Assembly: GCA_947494975.1 (NCBI GenBank)
Contig: CANLXA010000003.1
Coordinates: 496,001 to 560,000, forward strand
Source of the DNA: an uncultured Roseicyclus sp.
GTDB taxonomy: Bacteria > Pseudomonadota > Alphaproteobacteria > Rhodobacterales > Rhodobacteraceae
Direction: 5' to 3'
DNA length: 64,000 bases
Position numbers and translations under genes: made by a program. Below, piece after piece: positions 8,711 to 17,801 of this stretch. Numbering within the stretch: position 1 is the stretch's first letter; each line of letters starts with the position of its first letter. The notes beneath the pieces are model-generated. The model worked only from the letters and a program-made list of their open reading frames with translations, was not told where the DNA came from and made no database searches.

Positions 8711-9697
8711 TCAAGCGTCGGCCAAGGCCCGAACCTGCGCCCACAACGCGTCGGGAACGTCGACCGGATCCAAGTGGCGGCGGGACGCGCCGGGGATGCG
8801 CCCCGTACCGCCGTCCTGCGCAACAATATCGGCCACACGCGCCAGACGCGCGGCCATCACATCCGCCCCCGCATGGGCACTCGGATCGATCAGAATATAG
8901 GTCTGCCCCAGATCATGTGGCTTTCCGTCCGCCAGCTTCAAACCCTTTACATCCAATGAGTTGACGGAGCCCGTTAAACCGGCTGCCATCACCTCGACCA
9001 ACAGGCCGAAGGCCCATCCCTTGGGCCCGGCCGCGCTGACCAATGCACCTTTCAAGGCGGCCTCGGGGTCTGTCGTGGGCTCACCTTCCGCATCAACGGC
9101 CCATCCCGGCGGGATCGCCTCACCCGCCGCCTTGGCCATCGTGATCTTGCCCAAGGCGACCGCGGAGGTTGAGAAATCGGCGTGCATCAGGGGCGCGTCC
9201 GACCCCGGAATGCTCATGGCGATGGGGTTGGTGCCGAGAACCGGCGCGCGCCCACCCGGCGCCGCAACGATGGCCGATGCATTGGTGAACCCAAGGCCGA
9301 TCAGGCCATGGGCGGCAATCTGCTCCGTGAAGAAGCCAAGCGACGTGCAGGTATGGGCATGGGCGACCGTCAGGGTCGCCACGCCCACATCCAGGGCTGC
9401 CTCCACGGCCATCGGCAGGGCCCGCGTGAATGCCGGTTGCGCAAAGCCGAACCGCGCATCCGCCCGTACAACACCCGGTTTCGGCCTCGAGACCTCGGGC
9501 TCGACCGTTCCGTTGACGCGCCCCGATGCAAGCTGCGTGCAGTAGCTTTCGAGGTAGTAAAGCCCACAGATGATGTTCCCCGCCTCCTCGGCCCGCGCCA
9601 CGGCCCGCGCCACCTCCGCCGCCTGAAACGCGCCCGCGCCATGGGCCAGAAGCGCCGATTCGGACGCGGTGCGAATATCGCTGACGGAAACGTGCAT
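8711..9697 (-). CDS. Ldh2-family NAD(P)-dependent malate/lactate-type dehydrogenase
   Basis: A 328-residue member of the Ldh2/MDHG family (non-Rossmann 2-hydroxyacid dehydrogenases that include ureidoglycolate, sulfolactate and malate dehydrogenases). Characteristic blocks are SHGI-like NIICGLYYLESY, AHTCTSLGFFTEQIA, TNASAIVAAPGGRAPVLGTNPIA and GPKGWAFGLLVEVMAAGLTG. It would interconvert a 2-hydroxy acid and a 2-oxo acid in the cytoplasm. The true substrate is unknown. Neighbours (RraA-like aldolase, PfkB kinase) point to sugar-acid breakdown. Start taken at MHVSVSDIRTA; an ATG four codons upstream is also possible. Confidence 0.82.
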   Translation of the reverse strand: MHVSVSDIRTASESALLAHGAGAFQAAEVARAVARAEEAGNIICGLYYLESYCTQLASGRVNGTVEPEVSRPKPGVVRADARFGFAQPAFTRALPMAVEAALDVGVATLTVAHAHTCTSLGFFTEQIAAHGLIGLGFTNASAIVAAPGGRAPVLGTNPIAMSIPGSDAPLMHADFSTSAVALGKITMAKAAGEAIPPGWAVDAEGEPTTDPEAALKGALVSAAGPKGWAFGLLVEVMAAGLTGSVNSLDVKGLKLADGKPHDLGQTYILIDPSAHAGADVMAARLARVADIVAQDGGTGRIPGASRRHLDPVDVPDALWAQVRALADA

Positions 9698-9772
9698 GGA
9701 TGGCCTCAACGCTGAAACAGAGATGTGGAGCGAAGCGCAAGCATGCGGGATTTACAAGGCGTATTGACCTTT

Positions 9773-10477
9773 CTAGGTCCTGGCGGCCTCGAAGGCCGCC
9801 CACGCCTCTTCCAATCTTTCGATGCCGAAACCCGATTGCCGCGCCGGGACCAGCACGATGGCTTCGCTGGCCATCACCGTGTCGATCGCGGCCTTCAGCG
9901 CGGGGATGACATCTTCGGGGATGACCAGCGCGCCGTGCCGGTCGGCGTGGATCAGCTCTCCTTGCGCCACGTGAAGGCCGAGGATTGAAACCCGAGTACC
10001 GATCTCCCGCACATGGACAAAACCGTGGCTGACACCGATGGAGCCTGCGAGCACCGGGAACCCCTCATCGATCACATCAAGGTCGCGCATCACGCCGTTT
10101 GTCACTGCACCCGCCAGTCCAAGGCCCTTGTGCACGGCCACATGCACCTCACCCCACCAGCCCGCGATGCAATTCGGATAGTCGAGGTCCTCCACGACCG
10201 CGCAGGTTGGCCCTTGCCCCCCGGCCATGGAGCGGAAGTAGTCCATCCGCCGGGCGCGGATCGTGGCCGGGTCCTCCTGCGGCGGGGCGAGGCCTGCGAT
10301 TTTTGCCGTCCGGGCACGGCCCACGATCGGCGGGTCGCCCGGTTTGGAATGCTGCATCGTACCCCGCGTGAAGCGGTTGAAACCGCGTGCGCCTTGCGCG
10401 ACTTCGATGGCGTTACACACGGTCGGCGTGTCGACCTGACGCAGCAGAGCCAGCAAATCCTCCGGAATATCAGCCAT
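9773..10477 (-). CDS. RraA/HMG-aldolase family protein
   Basis: A 234-residue protein of the RraA-like fold, whose enzymatic members are divalent-metal 4-hydroxy-4-methyl-2-oxoglutarate or oxaloacetate lyases. The metal/substrate loop AGAVTNGVMRDLDVI with the conserved Arg-Asp is present, as is the N-terminal TPTVCNAIEVA. The context (dehydrogenase, cupin, kinase) favours an aldolase/decarboxylase role over the RNase E-inhibitor role of E. coli RraA. The ATG overlaps the stop of the bicupin gene by 8 bp. Confidence 0.83.
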   Translation of the reverse strand: MADIPEDLLALLRQVDTPTVCNAIEVAQGARGFNRFTRGTMQHSKPGDPPIVGRARTAKIAGLAPPQEDPATIRARRMDYFRSMAGGQGPTCAVVEDLDYPNCIAGWWGEVHVAVHKGLGLAGAVTNGVMRDLDVIDEGFPVLAGSIGVSHGFVHVREIGTRVSILGLHVAQGELIHADRHGALVIPEDVIPALKAAIDTVMASEAIVLVPARQSGFGIERLEEAWAAFEAART

Positions 10478-11462
10478 TCCACGTTGCCCCGGCGGGATCG
10501 TCGGTGGCCACGACATGATACATAGCCGCCTCACCGGTCATCGACGGATAGGCCGTGTGGTCCAGGTTGGCGGGCACATTCATCGTATCGCCCGGCGCCA
10601 GCGTCGTCTGCCCGGCCTCGTATTCGGCATTCGCGGCCCACTCCACGCGCCAATGCCCCTTGACCGGCATCAGGACCGACGCGCGATCATGGCGATGCAT
10701 CTCGGTCGTGGCCGAGCCGCGGGTCAAGAAACCGACTTCGAAGCCCGGTTTGTCGCGCAGCATTGCATCGGCACCGATGACCCTGGCGGGCGTCCGGTCG
10801 GCCAGCGCGACCAAGTCCCAGTAACGCGCCACGTAATGCGGCACCACGTCGGCGGTCGTGGGTTCGGGAAAGAGTTGTAATTCTTCCGCAGACAAGACCG
10901 GCATCGGGTTCACGCCATCGGGCAAGGCCTCGCCCTTCTTGGTGTCGTAGAGTTTGCCCGCTTCTGACAGGACAAGCCCGTGGTCGGCCGCATCCTCGAT
11001 CACCTGCGGCGCCCAGATCACGCCGCCCCCGGCATCGTCGCCGCCCAGAATGGCCATGATCATCCCGTAGTCATCGCCGATATTCTCGAACCCGCGAAAA
11101 ATGCCGGTGGGAATGTTGAAAATGTCGCCCTCTTCCAGCGTCACTTCGCCCGCATCACCCCAACGGCCCCAAAAGAACCGCCAGCGGCCCTTGAGAACGA
11201 AGAACACCTCCGCCGTGCGATGGGAATGCAGCGAGTTGCGGCATTTCGGCGGCTGGCCCGCCGCGCCAATGTTAAAGCCGATCTTGTCCGCGATATGGAC
11301 GTGCTGATCGGCGGATTCGGACACCCCGCCGCCGATGATCGTGAAGTTCTCCTTCTGGTCGCTGCCCGGCGTATGGGCGTCGATGAAGGCGGTCTTGCAA
11401 GGGCGCAACTCCCCGTAGCGGACGATGTTGGCGTCCATTTGCGCGGCGTTCATGTCTTTCAT
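10470..11462 (-). CDS. Bicupin domain protein
   Basis: A 330-residue protein with two cupin barrels. The first (about 60-150) shows RNSLHSHRTAEVFFVLKG followed by GDIFNIPTGIFRGFEN. The second (about 235-315) has TTEMHRHDRASVLMPVKG followed by GDTMNVPANLDH. The histidines in both barrels are in metal-binding register, as in dioxygenases and isomerases, but no specific reaction can be assigned. The start at 11462 is supported by GGAGGACGAC directly upstream. The gene lies between the SnoaL-like gene and the RraA-like gene. Confidence 0.8.
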   Translation of the reverse strand: MKDMNAAQMDANIVRYGELRPCKTAFIDAHTPGSDQKENFTIIGGGVSESADQHVHIADKIGFNIGAAGQPPKCRNSLHSHRTAEVFFVLKGRWRFFWGRWGDAGEVTLEEGDIFNIPTGIFRGFENIGDDYGMIMAILGGDDAGGGVIWAPQVIEDAADHGLVLSEAGKLYDTKKGEALPDGVNPMPVLSAEELQLFPEPTTADVVPHYVARYWDLVALADRTPARVIGADAMLRDKPGFEVGFLTRGSATTEMHRHDRASVLMPVKGHWRVEWAANAEYEAGQTTLAPGDTMNVPANLDHTAYPSMTGEAAMYHVVATDDPAGATWNG

Positions 11463-11518
11463 GTCGTCCTCCACATCAGTGGGTTTCGGTCTGGCTTGGG
11501 GGCACGCGGCCCTTGGCT

Positions 11519-12676
11519 CTATATCGTCAGGTCGGGCGCCAATTGGCGCAGCAGGTCGAATTCGTTGAACTGCATCCATTCTTCGGTGATCGTCTCACCC
11601 TCGATCTTGTGTTGGGTGATCCCCCACAAACGCACTTCGCGGCTGGTTGGTGGGCCGTAGGGACCATATCCACCATGAGTGCCGGTGGCGCTCCAGCGCA
11701 GGGAGGACCACGTCGTGCCCTGCCCGTCTTCCATGAAGTAGAGGGCTTCGGGCTCAAAACTGAGATCAGGAAACATTGCCAGCAGCGACAGGAGGGCGGA
11801 TTGATATTGCGCCAGGCTGCGGTAGCTGCGGTTCGTCGGGCCCTGGTAGGTCAACGCGGGCGCATAGGCGCGTTCCAGCCGCGACAGCATCCGGCGGTTC
11901 CACACGTCCTGCGTCATCGAACACAGGAAATCGGCCACGTCGAACGGACCATCGCCACGCGGAGCGCCATGGGCCGGTTTGCCCTGCCCCGGCACACGCG
12001 TCCGGCCCGATGCTGCGAAGAGAGGATCAGTATCTATCTGCCCCGTGGCCCGTGCCGTCGCGGCGAGCGCCTTCAGATCATACCCCAACTGCTGCAACGT
12101 TGCGCCAAGGTTGTATTGCACATGCTCCTCGAAAATCTCGTTTTCGCGGGCAACGCAATTTGCAATGCACCAGACATTTACAGGCCGCATGGTGGGCGGG
12201 CCCCAGCGGCTGTAGCCCGTGTTCGTGCCCTTGATCACGGTGCGGTGGGACGTGTGAAAGCCCCGCTCCGCATCGCCGGCCCAGATGATCTCATCGGCAT
12301 AGAGCTTCACGTCCGGGAACGCGTTGATCGTGTGCGTGGTGTCGGCCACGATCTTGTCGCGCCCGTATTGCAGGCCCACGTCATCCCAAACCCGGCAATT
12401 ATGGGCGTAGCTGTCGTAGATGTAGCCTATATCCTTCTCTTCCCAGATGCGGTGGGTGATGCGGACGATGTAGTCGATGATGTTGACATACTGATCCTCG
12501 AACCCCGTCATCTCCTGCTTCACACCCTGCCCAGTGCTCAGGAACCGGTCTGTGCCACCGCGTGTATAGTCTTGGAGCGACACGGTCAGATCCTTCGGCA
12601 TAAGCTCGCGCGGAACAGCCAGAAGGCCGTTCCTTTCCTCCGTCACTGCCGGAACTTTCGCCGTTTGTGCCATCAT
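11519..12676 (-). CDS. Double SnoaL-like (NTF2-fold) protein
   Basis: A 385-residue soluble protein with two NTF2/SnoaL-like halves (about 55-185 and 235-375). Both contain the pattern of a conserved W/Y-rich strand ending in a 'GE-I-EEW-QFNEFDLLRQL' motif typical of polyketide-cyclase-like SnoaL domains. Such domains catalyse aldol-type or hydrolytic steps on small molecules or merely bind them. Two ATGs are adjacent; the first overlaps the stop of the upstream transporter ATPase by 4 bp, so it is translationally coupled to the importer. Function in the pathway is unknown. Confidence 0.72.
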   Translation of the reverse strand: MMAQTAKVPAVTEERNGLLAVPRELMPKDLTVSLQDYTRGGTDRFLSTGQGVKQEMTGFEDQYVNIIDYIVRITHRIWEEKDIGYIYDSYAHNCRVWDDVGLQYGRDKIVADTTHTINAFPDVKLYADEIIWAGDAERGFHTSHRTVIKGTNTGYSRWGPPTMRPVNVWCIANCVARENEIFEEHVQYNLGATLQQLGYDLKALAATARATGQIDTDPLFAASGRTRVPGQGKPAHGAPRGDGPFDVADFLCSMTQDVWNRRMLSRLERAYAPALTYQGPTNRSYRSLAQYQSALLSLLAMFPDLSFEPEALYFMEDGQGTTWSSLRWSATGTHGGYGPYGPPTSREVRLWGITQHKIEGETITEEWMQFNEFDLLRQLAPDLTI

Positions 12677-13740
12677 TTGTCCCCCAGCCGGATGCGATCC
12701 CCGCTATCGGGGTTGAAGAGGTAAAGATGATCGGGGTTCAGCTTGATGCCGACGGTTTCACCCTGCTCCTTGCGCAGGTGTCGATCGCCCCGGGCGATAA
12801 CCCTTTGTCTGCCCCATTGCACCGTCAGAAGTGTGCTCTCGCCGGTGTTTTCAAAGGCGTAGATCGTCACATCAATATCGCCCTGCCCGGGGTCATGGAC
12901 GCTCATGTCATCGGCGCGCACGCCGAGGATCGCGCTGGCGCGATCGGGGCCGCCGATGCCGACAAGCCGGGTGCCACCAGTGGTGATGAACATGCCGGAT
13001 TGGACGGAGCCGTTGATGAGGTTCATCGCGGGGCTGCCGATGAAACCGGCCACGAACATGTTGGCGGGGTCATTGTAGATATCGTCGGGCGTGCCAAGTT
13101 GCTGGATCACGCCGTGGCGCATGACTGCGACGCGGTCGGCGAGCGTCATGGCCTCGATCTGGTCGTGGGTCACGTAGACGGTGGTGATCTGAAGCTGCCG
13201 GCTGAGGTGCTTGAGTTCCGCCCGCATCGTCACCCGCAACTTGGCGTCGAGGTTCGACAGCGGCTCGTCCATCAGGAATACCTTGGGCGTGCGCACGATG
13301 GCGCGGGCAAGGGCCACGCGCTGGCGCTGACCGCCGGATAATGCCTTGGGCTTGCGGTGCAAAAACTCCGTCAATTCCACCTGTTCCGCGGCTTTCTTCA
13401 CGCGCGGCTCAATGTCGGCTTTCGGCGTGCCCCGCACCTTCAGGGGATAGGCGATATTGTCGAAGATCGTCATATGCGGGTAGAGGCCATAGTTCTGGAA
13501 CACCATGGCCACGTCGCGGTCCTTGGGCAGGTCATCGTTGACCATGCGGTCGCCGATCCAGATCTCGCCCGCCGTGGGGTCCTCAAGCCCTGCAATCATG
13601 CGCATCGTCGTGGTCTTGCCGCAACCCGAGGGGCCGAGCAGGACGAGGAATTCCTCGTCATGGATGTGCAGCGACTGGTCGTCGACACCGATGAAATCGC
13701 CCCAGCGTTTGGTGAGGTTGTTGAGCCGGATTTCAGCCAT
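12673..13740 (-). CDS. Sugar ABC importer ATP-binding protein (UgpC/MalK type)
   Basis: A 355-residue CUT1-family ATPase. Walker A GPSGCGKTTT, signature LSGGQRQRVALARA, Walker B VFLMDEPLSNLD and the switch histidine in YVTHDQIEAM are all intact. The C-terminal about 110 residues form the TOBE/regulatory domain of MalK/UgpC proteins. It energises the two permeases encoded upstream. A 111-bp gap with an inverted repeat separates it from the permease gene. Confidence 0.92.
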   Translation of the reverse strand: MAEIRLNNLTKRWGDFIGVDDQSLHIHDEEFLVLLGPSGCGKTTTMRMIAGLEDPTAGEIWIGDRMVNDDLPKDRDVAMVFQNYGLYPHMTIFDNIAYPLKVRGTPKADIEPRVKKAAEQVELTEFLHRKPKALSGGQRQRVALARAIVRTPKVFLMDEPLSNLDAKLRVTMRAELKHLSRQLQITTVYVTHDQIEAMTLADRVAVMRHGVIQQLGTPDDIYNDPANMFVAGFIGSPAMNLINGSVQSGMFITTGGTRLVGIGGPDRASAILGVRADDMSVHDPGQGDIDVTIYAFENTGESTLLTVQWGRQRVIARGDRHLRKEQGETVGIKLNPDHLYLFNPDSGDRIRLGDK

Positions 13741-13782
13741 GGATCGGGCCCTTTTCGCGTGTAGTGAAGCTGTTGTGATCCC

Positions 13783-13801
13783 GTAGTTTTTCCGTAACTA
13801 C
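13783..13801. promoter_or_regulatory. Inverted repeat in the permease-ATPase gap (possible operator or hairpin)
   Basis: GTAGTT and AACTAC flank a 7-nt centre, within an 111-bp gap that interrupts an otherwise tight operon. It could be an internal operator or an mRNA hairpin adjusting the ATPase level relative to the permeases. No T-run supports a full terminator. Confidence 0.3.
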
Positions 13802-13851
13802 ACTTTTCTCACCGCCCGACGTCGCGTCAAAGGCGCGCTGATGATTGAAGA

Positions 13852-14727
13852 TCATCTGACTGCCCCCATCGTCATGCCCTGGACGAAATACTTCCGGATC
13901 GCGAGCGCGAGAATGAACATCGGCAGCATGATGATGATCCCGGCGGCGGAAAGCAGGTTCCAAAGGTCCCCCTCTTCTCCCCGGAAGAGCGCGAGGCCGA
14001 TGGGCAATGTCACCGCCTCGCGGTTGGTCAGGAACAGGGCGAAGAGGAACTCGTTCCAGGCGAGGATGAAGCAGAAGATCGATGCCGTGACCAAGCCCGG
14101 GGCGGCCATGGGCAGGACGATGTTCTTGATGACCTGAAGGCGAGAGGAGCCATCAACCATCGCGGCCTCTTCCGTGTCGAGCGGTATTCCGTCGATGAAC
14201 CCTTTGATCATCCAGATCGCGAAGGGCATGACGATGGCGAGGTTGACCATGATAAGCCCGATCCGGGTGTCGAGCAGGCCGAGGTCGCGGAACATGATGA
14301 AGAAGGGCAGGATGATGACGACAGCGGGCACGAATTGCGTGGCGAGGATCACGACAAGGATCGTCGTTTCGAACTTCAGGGTGAAGCGGCTGAACGAATA
14401 GGCCGCCATGGTCGCAATCGGGATCGCGAAGATCACCGTCACGAAGGCCACGATGGTGGAATTGTAGAGCTTCGCGCCAAGGTCGTAGGGCTGTTCGAAC
14501 ACGGTCCCGAAATTCTCCAGCGTTGGTGTGAAGAACAGGCGCAACTGGTAGACTTCGACGTGGGATTTGAAGGCCGCCAGGAAAATCCAGATGATCGGGA
14601 TCAGCATGATGAAGGCGGCGATCAGGATCAGGATCGCCTGGATCATGCGCCAGAAGCGTTGCTTGCGTTTGCCGGTCCAGAATTCGGAGTTGGCGCCGGT
14701 GGTGGGGACTGCGGACTGCTCACTCAT
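13852..14727 (-). CDS. Sugar ABC importer permease (MalG/UgpE type)
   Basis: A 291-residue inner-membrane permease with six predicted transmembrane segments, starting with AILILIAAFIMLIPIIWIFL. The EAA loop that docks the ATPase is EEAAMVDGSSRLQVIKNIVLP. The protein ends in RKYFVQGMTMGAVR, the typical C-terminus of MalG-like proteins. It is paired with the MalF-like permease 4 bp upstream. Confidence 0.9.
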   Translation of the reverse strand: MSEQSAVPTTGANSEFWTGKRKQRFWRMIQAILILIAAFIMLIPIIWIFLAAFKSHVEVYQLRLFFTPTLENFGTVFEQPYDLGAKLYNSTIVAFVTVIFAIPIATMAAYSFSRFTLKFETTILVVILATQFVPAVVIILPFFIMFRDLGLLDTRIGLIMVNLAIVMPFAIWMIKGFIDGIPLDTEEAAMVDGSSRLQVIKNIVLPMAAPGLVTASIFCFILAWNEFLFALFLTNREAVTLPIGLALFRGEEGDLWNLLSAAGIIIMLPMFILALAIRKYFVQGMTMGAVR

Positions 14728-14731
14728 CGCG

Positions 14732-15604
14732 TCAATCCTTCTTGAACACGAATTTGGCGTAGAAATAGGTCAGTACCAGCATCGGGATCACCATCAGCCA
14801 CGCGACGGAGGCGGCGTAGCCCACCTGCCCGTAGCGGGTGGAGGTGATGTAGATGTAGTGGCTGAGCGTCTGGGTCGCCGTGCCCGGTCCGCCGTTCGTC
14901 AGCATGAAGACCTGATCGAAGGTCTTGAGGCTGAAGATCGCCTTGAGGATGATCACGACGGCCAGCACCGGCATCAGCTGCGGCAGGGTCACGTCCTTGA
15001 ACACACGCCAGCCGGAGGCACCATCGACCTGCGCGGCCTCGATCGTGTCTTGCGGCACGCTTGCCAGCCCGCCGATCAGCACGAGGGTCAGGAAGGGTAT
15101 CCAGCCCCAGACATCCGCCATGACGATGACCGCGAAAGCAAGGTCAGGGTCGGCGAGCCAGCTGACATCGGCCAGCGGCGGAAAGACCACGCCGAAGAAG
15201 GCGTCAAACAGGCCGAATTCCGGGTTGAACATGAAGCGGAAGGACACGCCGATCAACGCGGGGCTCATCGCGAAGGGCAGGATGAGCAGGGTCTGCACGC
15301 CCGACCGCAGTTTGCCGCCGGGGGCCAGAAGCATCGCAAGGCCCAACGCGAAGAGCGTCGTCAGCGCCACAGTGATCACGGTATAAAGGCCGGTCACCCA
15401 AACGGAGTTCCAGAAAGCGGGCTCATAGAGAAAGGCCCATGTGTAATTCTCAAATCCCAACCAGTTCTGGGGGAAATCGCCCCGGTCGGTCCGTCCCTGA
15501 TAGAAGGAAAACCGCAGGGACTCGATCAGAGGCCAGACGGCGGTGGCAAAGACCACCAAGACCGCTGGAACGACCAGCAGGTATTTCAGGGTTTGATCAC
15601 GCAT
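14732..15604 (-). CDS. Sugar ABC importer permease (MalF/UgpA type)
   Basis: A 290-residue inner-membrane permease with six predicted helices and the EAA motif EAAQVDGASGWRVFKDVTLP. The TNGGPGTATQTLSHYIY block is highly typical of the MalF/UgpA partner in CUT1 importers. It lies between the binding-protein gene and the second permease, giving the standard order SBP-permease-permease-ATPase. Confidence 0.9.
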   Translation of the reverse strand: MRDQTLKYLLVVPAVLVVFATAVWPLIESLRFSFYQGRTDRGDFPQNWLGFENYTWAFLYEPAFWNSVWVTGLYTVITVALTTLFALGLAMLLAPGGKLRSGVQTLLILPFAMSPALIGVSFRFMFNPEFGLFDAFFGVVFPPLADVSWLADPDLAFAVIVMADVWGWIPFLTLVLIGGLASVPQDTIEAAQVDGASGWRVFKDVTLPQLMPVLAVVIILKAIFSLKTFDQVFMLTNGGPGTATQTLSHYIYITSTRYGQVGYAASVAWLMVIPMLVLTYFYAKFVFKKD

Positions 15605-15649
15605 TGTAATGCGGATGGGGACGCGAACGCCCCCACCCTCCCGAAGAGG

Positions 15650-16972
15650 TTACTGGATACGTCCCGCGCGCCGCAGCACACGGTCGGATTGTTCGGCCGC
15701 CGCCATCATCAGCTCGCGCACATCGCCACCGGCGGCCGCCTCGGCAATCGCCGCCGACAGGATGTCGCCGACCTCGGGCCATTCCGGGATTTGCGGCATG
15801 ATGTCGGAGTTCTGAAGGCTGTCATAGGCCGCCGACTGGATATCGGCATTGGCCGCATTCACATCCGGATCGGTCAGCGAAGACACGTGCGTCACCACGT
15901 TGTTGATGATCGTCTCGCCGCCCACTTCGCGCTCGATTGCATTGGCGCGGTCCATATCGGGGTTCGACAGCCATTTGAGGAATTCCCAGGCCGCTTCCTG
16001 GTTCTGCGAATAGCTGGAGATCGAGAACGGCATGGAGATCGCGTAGGTCGCGGTCGTGCCCTCGTAGGATGGCATGCCGACGAAGCCGACCTGATCCTCG
16101 GTCAGGGTGGAGCTTTCCGGGTTGATGAAGCCCGAATATGCCCACCACCAGACCGGGATCATCGCGGAATTGCCCTGCATGAAGGATTGCCGTGCGTCCT
16201 GCTCCACAAAGGCCAGCGAGTTGGGGTTGGTGATCTCATGTTCCGTGTGCAGGCCGATATAGGCCTCGGTCGCGGCCAGCGCCTCTTCCGTTGTCCAGCC
16301 TGCGGTGAAGTCATCATTGAAGATGCGCCCACCGGCGGCCCAAAGGAAGTTGATCCAGATGAACAGGTTCTGCCGGTTGCCGTCATTGTTGTAATAGAGG
16401 GCCAGCGGCGCGATGTCGGGGTTGGTTTCCTTGAGGCTGTTGCCGATGGCGATCACATCGTCCCAGGTGGCGGGCGGCGTTTCAATCAGGTCCTTGCGGT
16501 AGAACATCAGCTGCGCATGGGCGCGCAGCGGGAAGCCGAGCGTCTCGCCCTCGAACTGGGCGGAGCGGGCGAAGGCGGGCGGATAGCGATCCATCGAGAT
16601 GCCGTCGCGTGCCATCAGCTCGTCTATGCGGGCCAGCCAATGGGCGTTGGGCGGTCCCCAGCTGTCGAGGTAATTGACCACGTCGAAGGCGCCATTCGCG
16701 GCGATGCCTTCGGCGTTCACCCGCTCTTGCAAGCTGCCGAACGGAATGAAGGTCCATTCCACGTTGATGCCGGTCAGCTCGGTGAATTCGGCGTCACGCA
16801 GGCGGAGGCCGTCGAATTGCGGCGTTACAACCGAAAGAATGTTGAGTGTCGTGCCTTCGTAGGGGCGACCAGGGGTCAGGCCGTAGGGGATCTCCTGCGC
16901 TGCGGCGAGCCTTGGCAAACCCGCCATCATTGCCACGGCTGACACCGTCGTGAGGAATGTCCGTCTTTGCAT
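15650..16972 (-). CDS. Extracellular solute-binding protein, sugar ABC importer
   Basis: A 440-residue family-1 binding protein with a signal peptide (MQRRTFLTTVSAVAMMAG). It contains the expected FPLRAHAQLMFYRKDL hinge region and a C-terminal lobe with AWEFLKWLSNPD. It captures the substrate in the periplasm for the permeases downstream. It is the first gene of the catabolic operon; GGGAGG precedes the ATG. The ligand cannot be read from the sequence. The co-transcribed enzymes suggest a carbohydrate or sugar-acid derivative. Confidence 0.9.
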   Translation of the reverse strand: MQRRTFLTTVSAVAMMAGLPRLAAAQEIPYGLTPGRPYEGTTLNILSVVTPQFDGLRLRDAEFTELTGINVEWTFIPFGSLQERVNAEGIAANGAFDVVNYLDSWGPPNAHWLARIDELMARDGISMDRYPPAFARSAQFEGETLGFPLRAHAQLMFYRKDLIETPPATWDDVIAIGNSLKETNPDIAPLALYYNNDGNRQNLFIWINFLWAAGGRIFNDDFTAGWTTEEALAATEAYIGLHTEHEITNPNSLAFVEQDARQSFMQGNSAMIPVWWWAYSGFINPESSTLTEDQVGFVGMPSYEGTTATYAISMPFSISSYSQNQEAAWEFLKWLSNPDMDRANAIEREVGGETIINNVVTHVSSLTDPDVNAANADIQSAAYDSLQNSDIMPQIPEWPEVGDILSAAIAEAAAGGDVRELMMAAAEQSDRVLRRAGRIQ

Positions 16973-17050
16973 CGCTGTACCTCCCAGTTGCGCGATTCTT
17001 CCGTTTTCCAGATCAGTCTACCTGCCGATGCGGGTTCCTCAAAGTATTTT

Positions 17051-17064
17051 TGCATTCGTATGCA
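17051..17064. promoter_or_regulatory. Candidate operator upstream of the sugar ABC operon
   Basis: The palindrome TGCAT-TCGT-ATGCA lies about 80 bp upstream of the binding-protein ATG. Its size and position suit a LacI- or GntR-type repressor site for the nine-gene operon, which carries no regulator gene of its own. The regulator is unknown. Confidence 0.35.
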
Positions 17065-17525
17065 TGTCGATGACGGTAATGGCCGCAGGATTTTGTCATG
17101 ATGTTTGCAGATGAGCGCAGATGACAGCGCGGGTCGCAGCCGCGACGGTTGGCTTCCACTGCACAGGGTCACTTCTGAACTCCTGAGGTCATTCATCGCT
17201 GAGAGGAAACGGTGCGGGACTGTGACTACCAGCCCTTTCAATATTACTGGTGTTTCTGCCCGTACCGACGGCGGACAAGACTTGGATCGGGACTGACTTT
17301 GCCAAACATCCGATGTCGGCTACCAGGCCAGGCAGGATGCACCCCGGTGCGATCCTTCCCATAAATTGCCGTGAATTGACCCCCGCGTCTTCCCAGTGAA
17401 GCCCGATTTGGCGTGCAACGTCTCGATGTAGGGGCGAGGCGTATGAGTTTGTCATGAGTGAACAGCAACACAGACCCGCGCAGTTGGTTTGGACTGAATC
17501 CGGTCGCCAATCCCGCGAAAGCCAG

Positions 17526-17801
17526 ATGGACACTGAAACCGCGGTCAACTTGCGGTACTATCTGGCGGAGGATTTCGCCGACGCAAAAAGCTGGGACGAA
17601 TTGATCAGTCGCCTTCAAGAAAAGGGACTTCATCTCAGGTTCGATGAGAACCGGCTGGTCTTGGTCAACGACCAGACCAGTGTCCACCTCTGCACCTGCA
17701 GTTACCTGGGTTATGGCTTCGCCAAACTGGCCGGTATCTTGGGCAAGCCCCATGTTCATGCAGACAGCAACAAATTGGTTTCGTCCGATTTCAGTGGCTA
17801 G
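17526..17801 (+). CDS. Conserved hypothetical protein
   Basis: A 91-residue protein (MDTETAVNLRYYLAEDF...) with an LAEDFADAKSWDELISRLQEKG helix segment, an LRFDENRLVLVN strand segment and a CTCSYLGYGFAKLAGILGKP tail. From memory, similar short proteins occur in Rhodobacterales, often near mobile genes, but I cannot name the family or its role. An upstream ATG at 17454 would add 24 residues without visible conservation. The gene stands alone between the sugar operon and tRNA-Arg, next to the 3' end of a tRNA, a place where islands commonly insert. Confidence 0.5.
   Translation: MDTETAVNLRYYLAEDFADAKSWDELISRLQEKGLHLRFDENRLVLVNDQTSVHLCTCSYLGYGFAKLAGILGKPHVHADSNKLVSSDFSG

Noticed and set aside
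14567-16942. Very long plus-strand open frame (about 790 codons) opposite the sugar ABC genes
   Set aside because: It runs antisense to a clear binding protein and a permease. Its translation is rich in His/Arg/Gly/Asp with no domain; it is an artefact of high-GC third positions.
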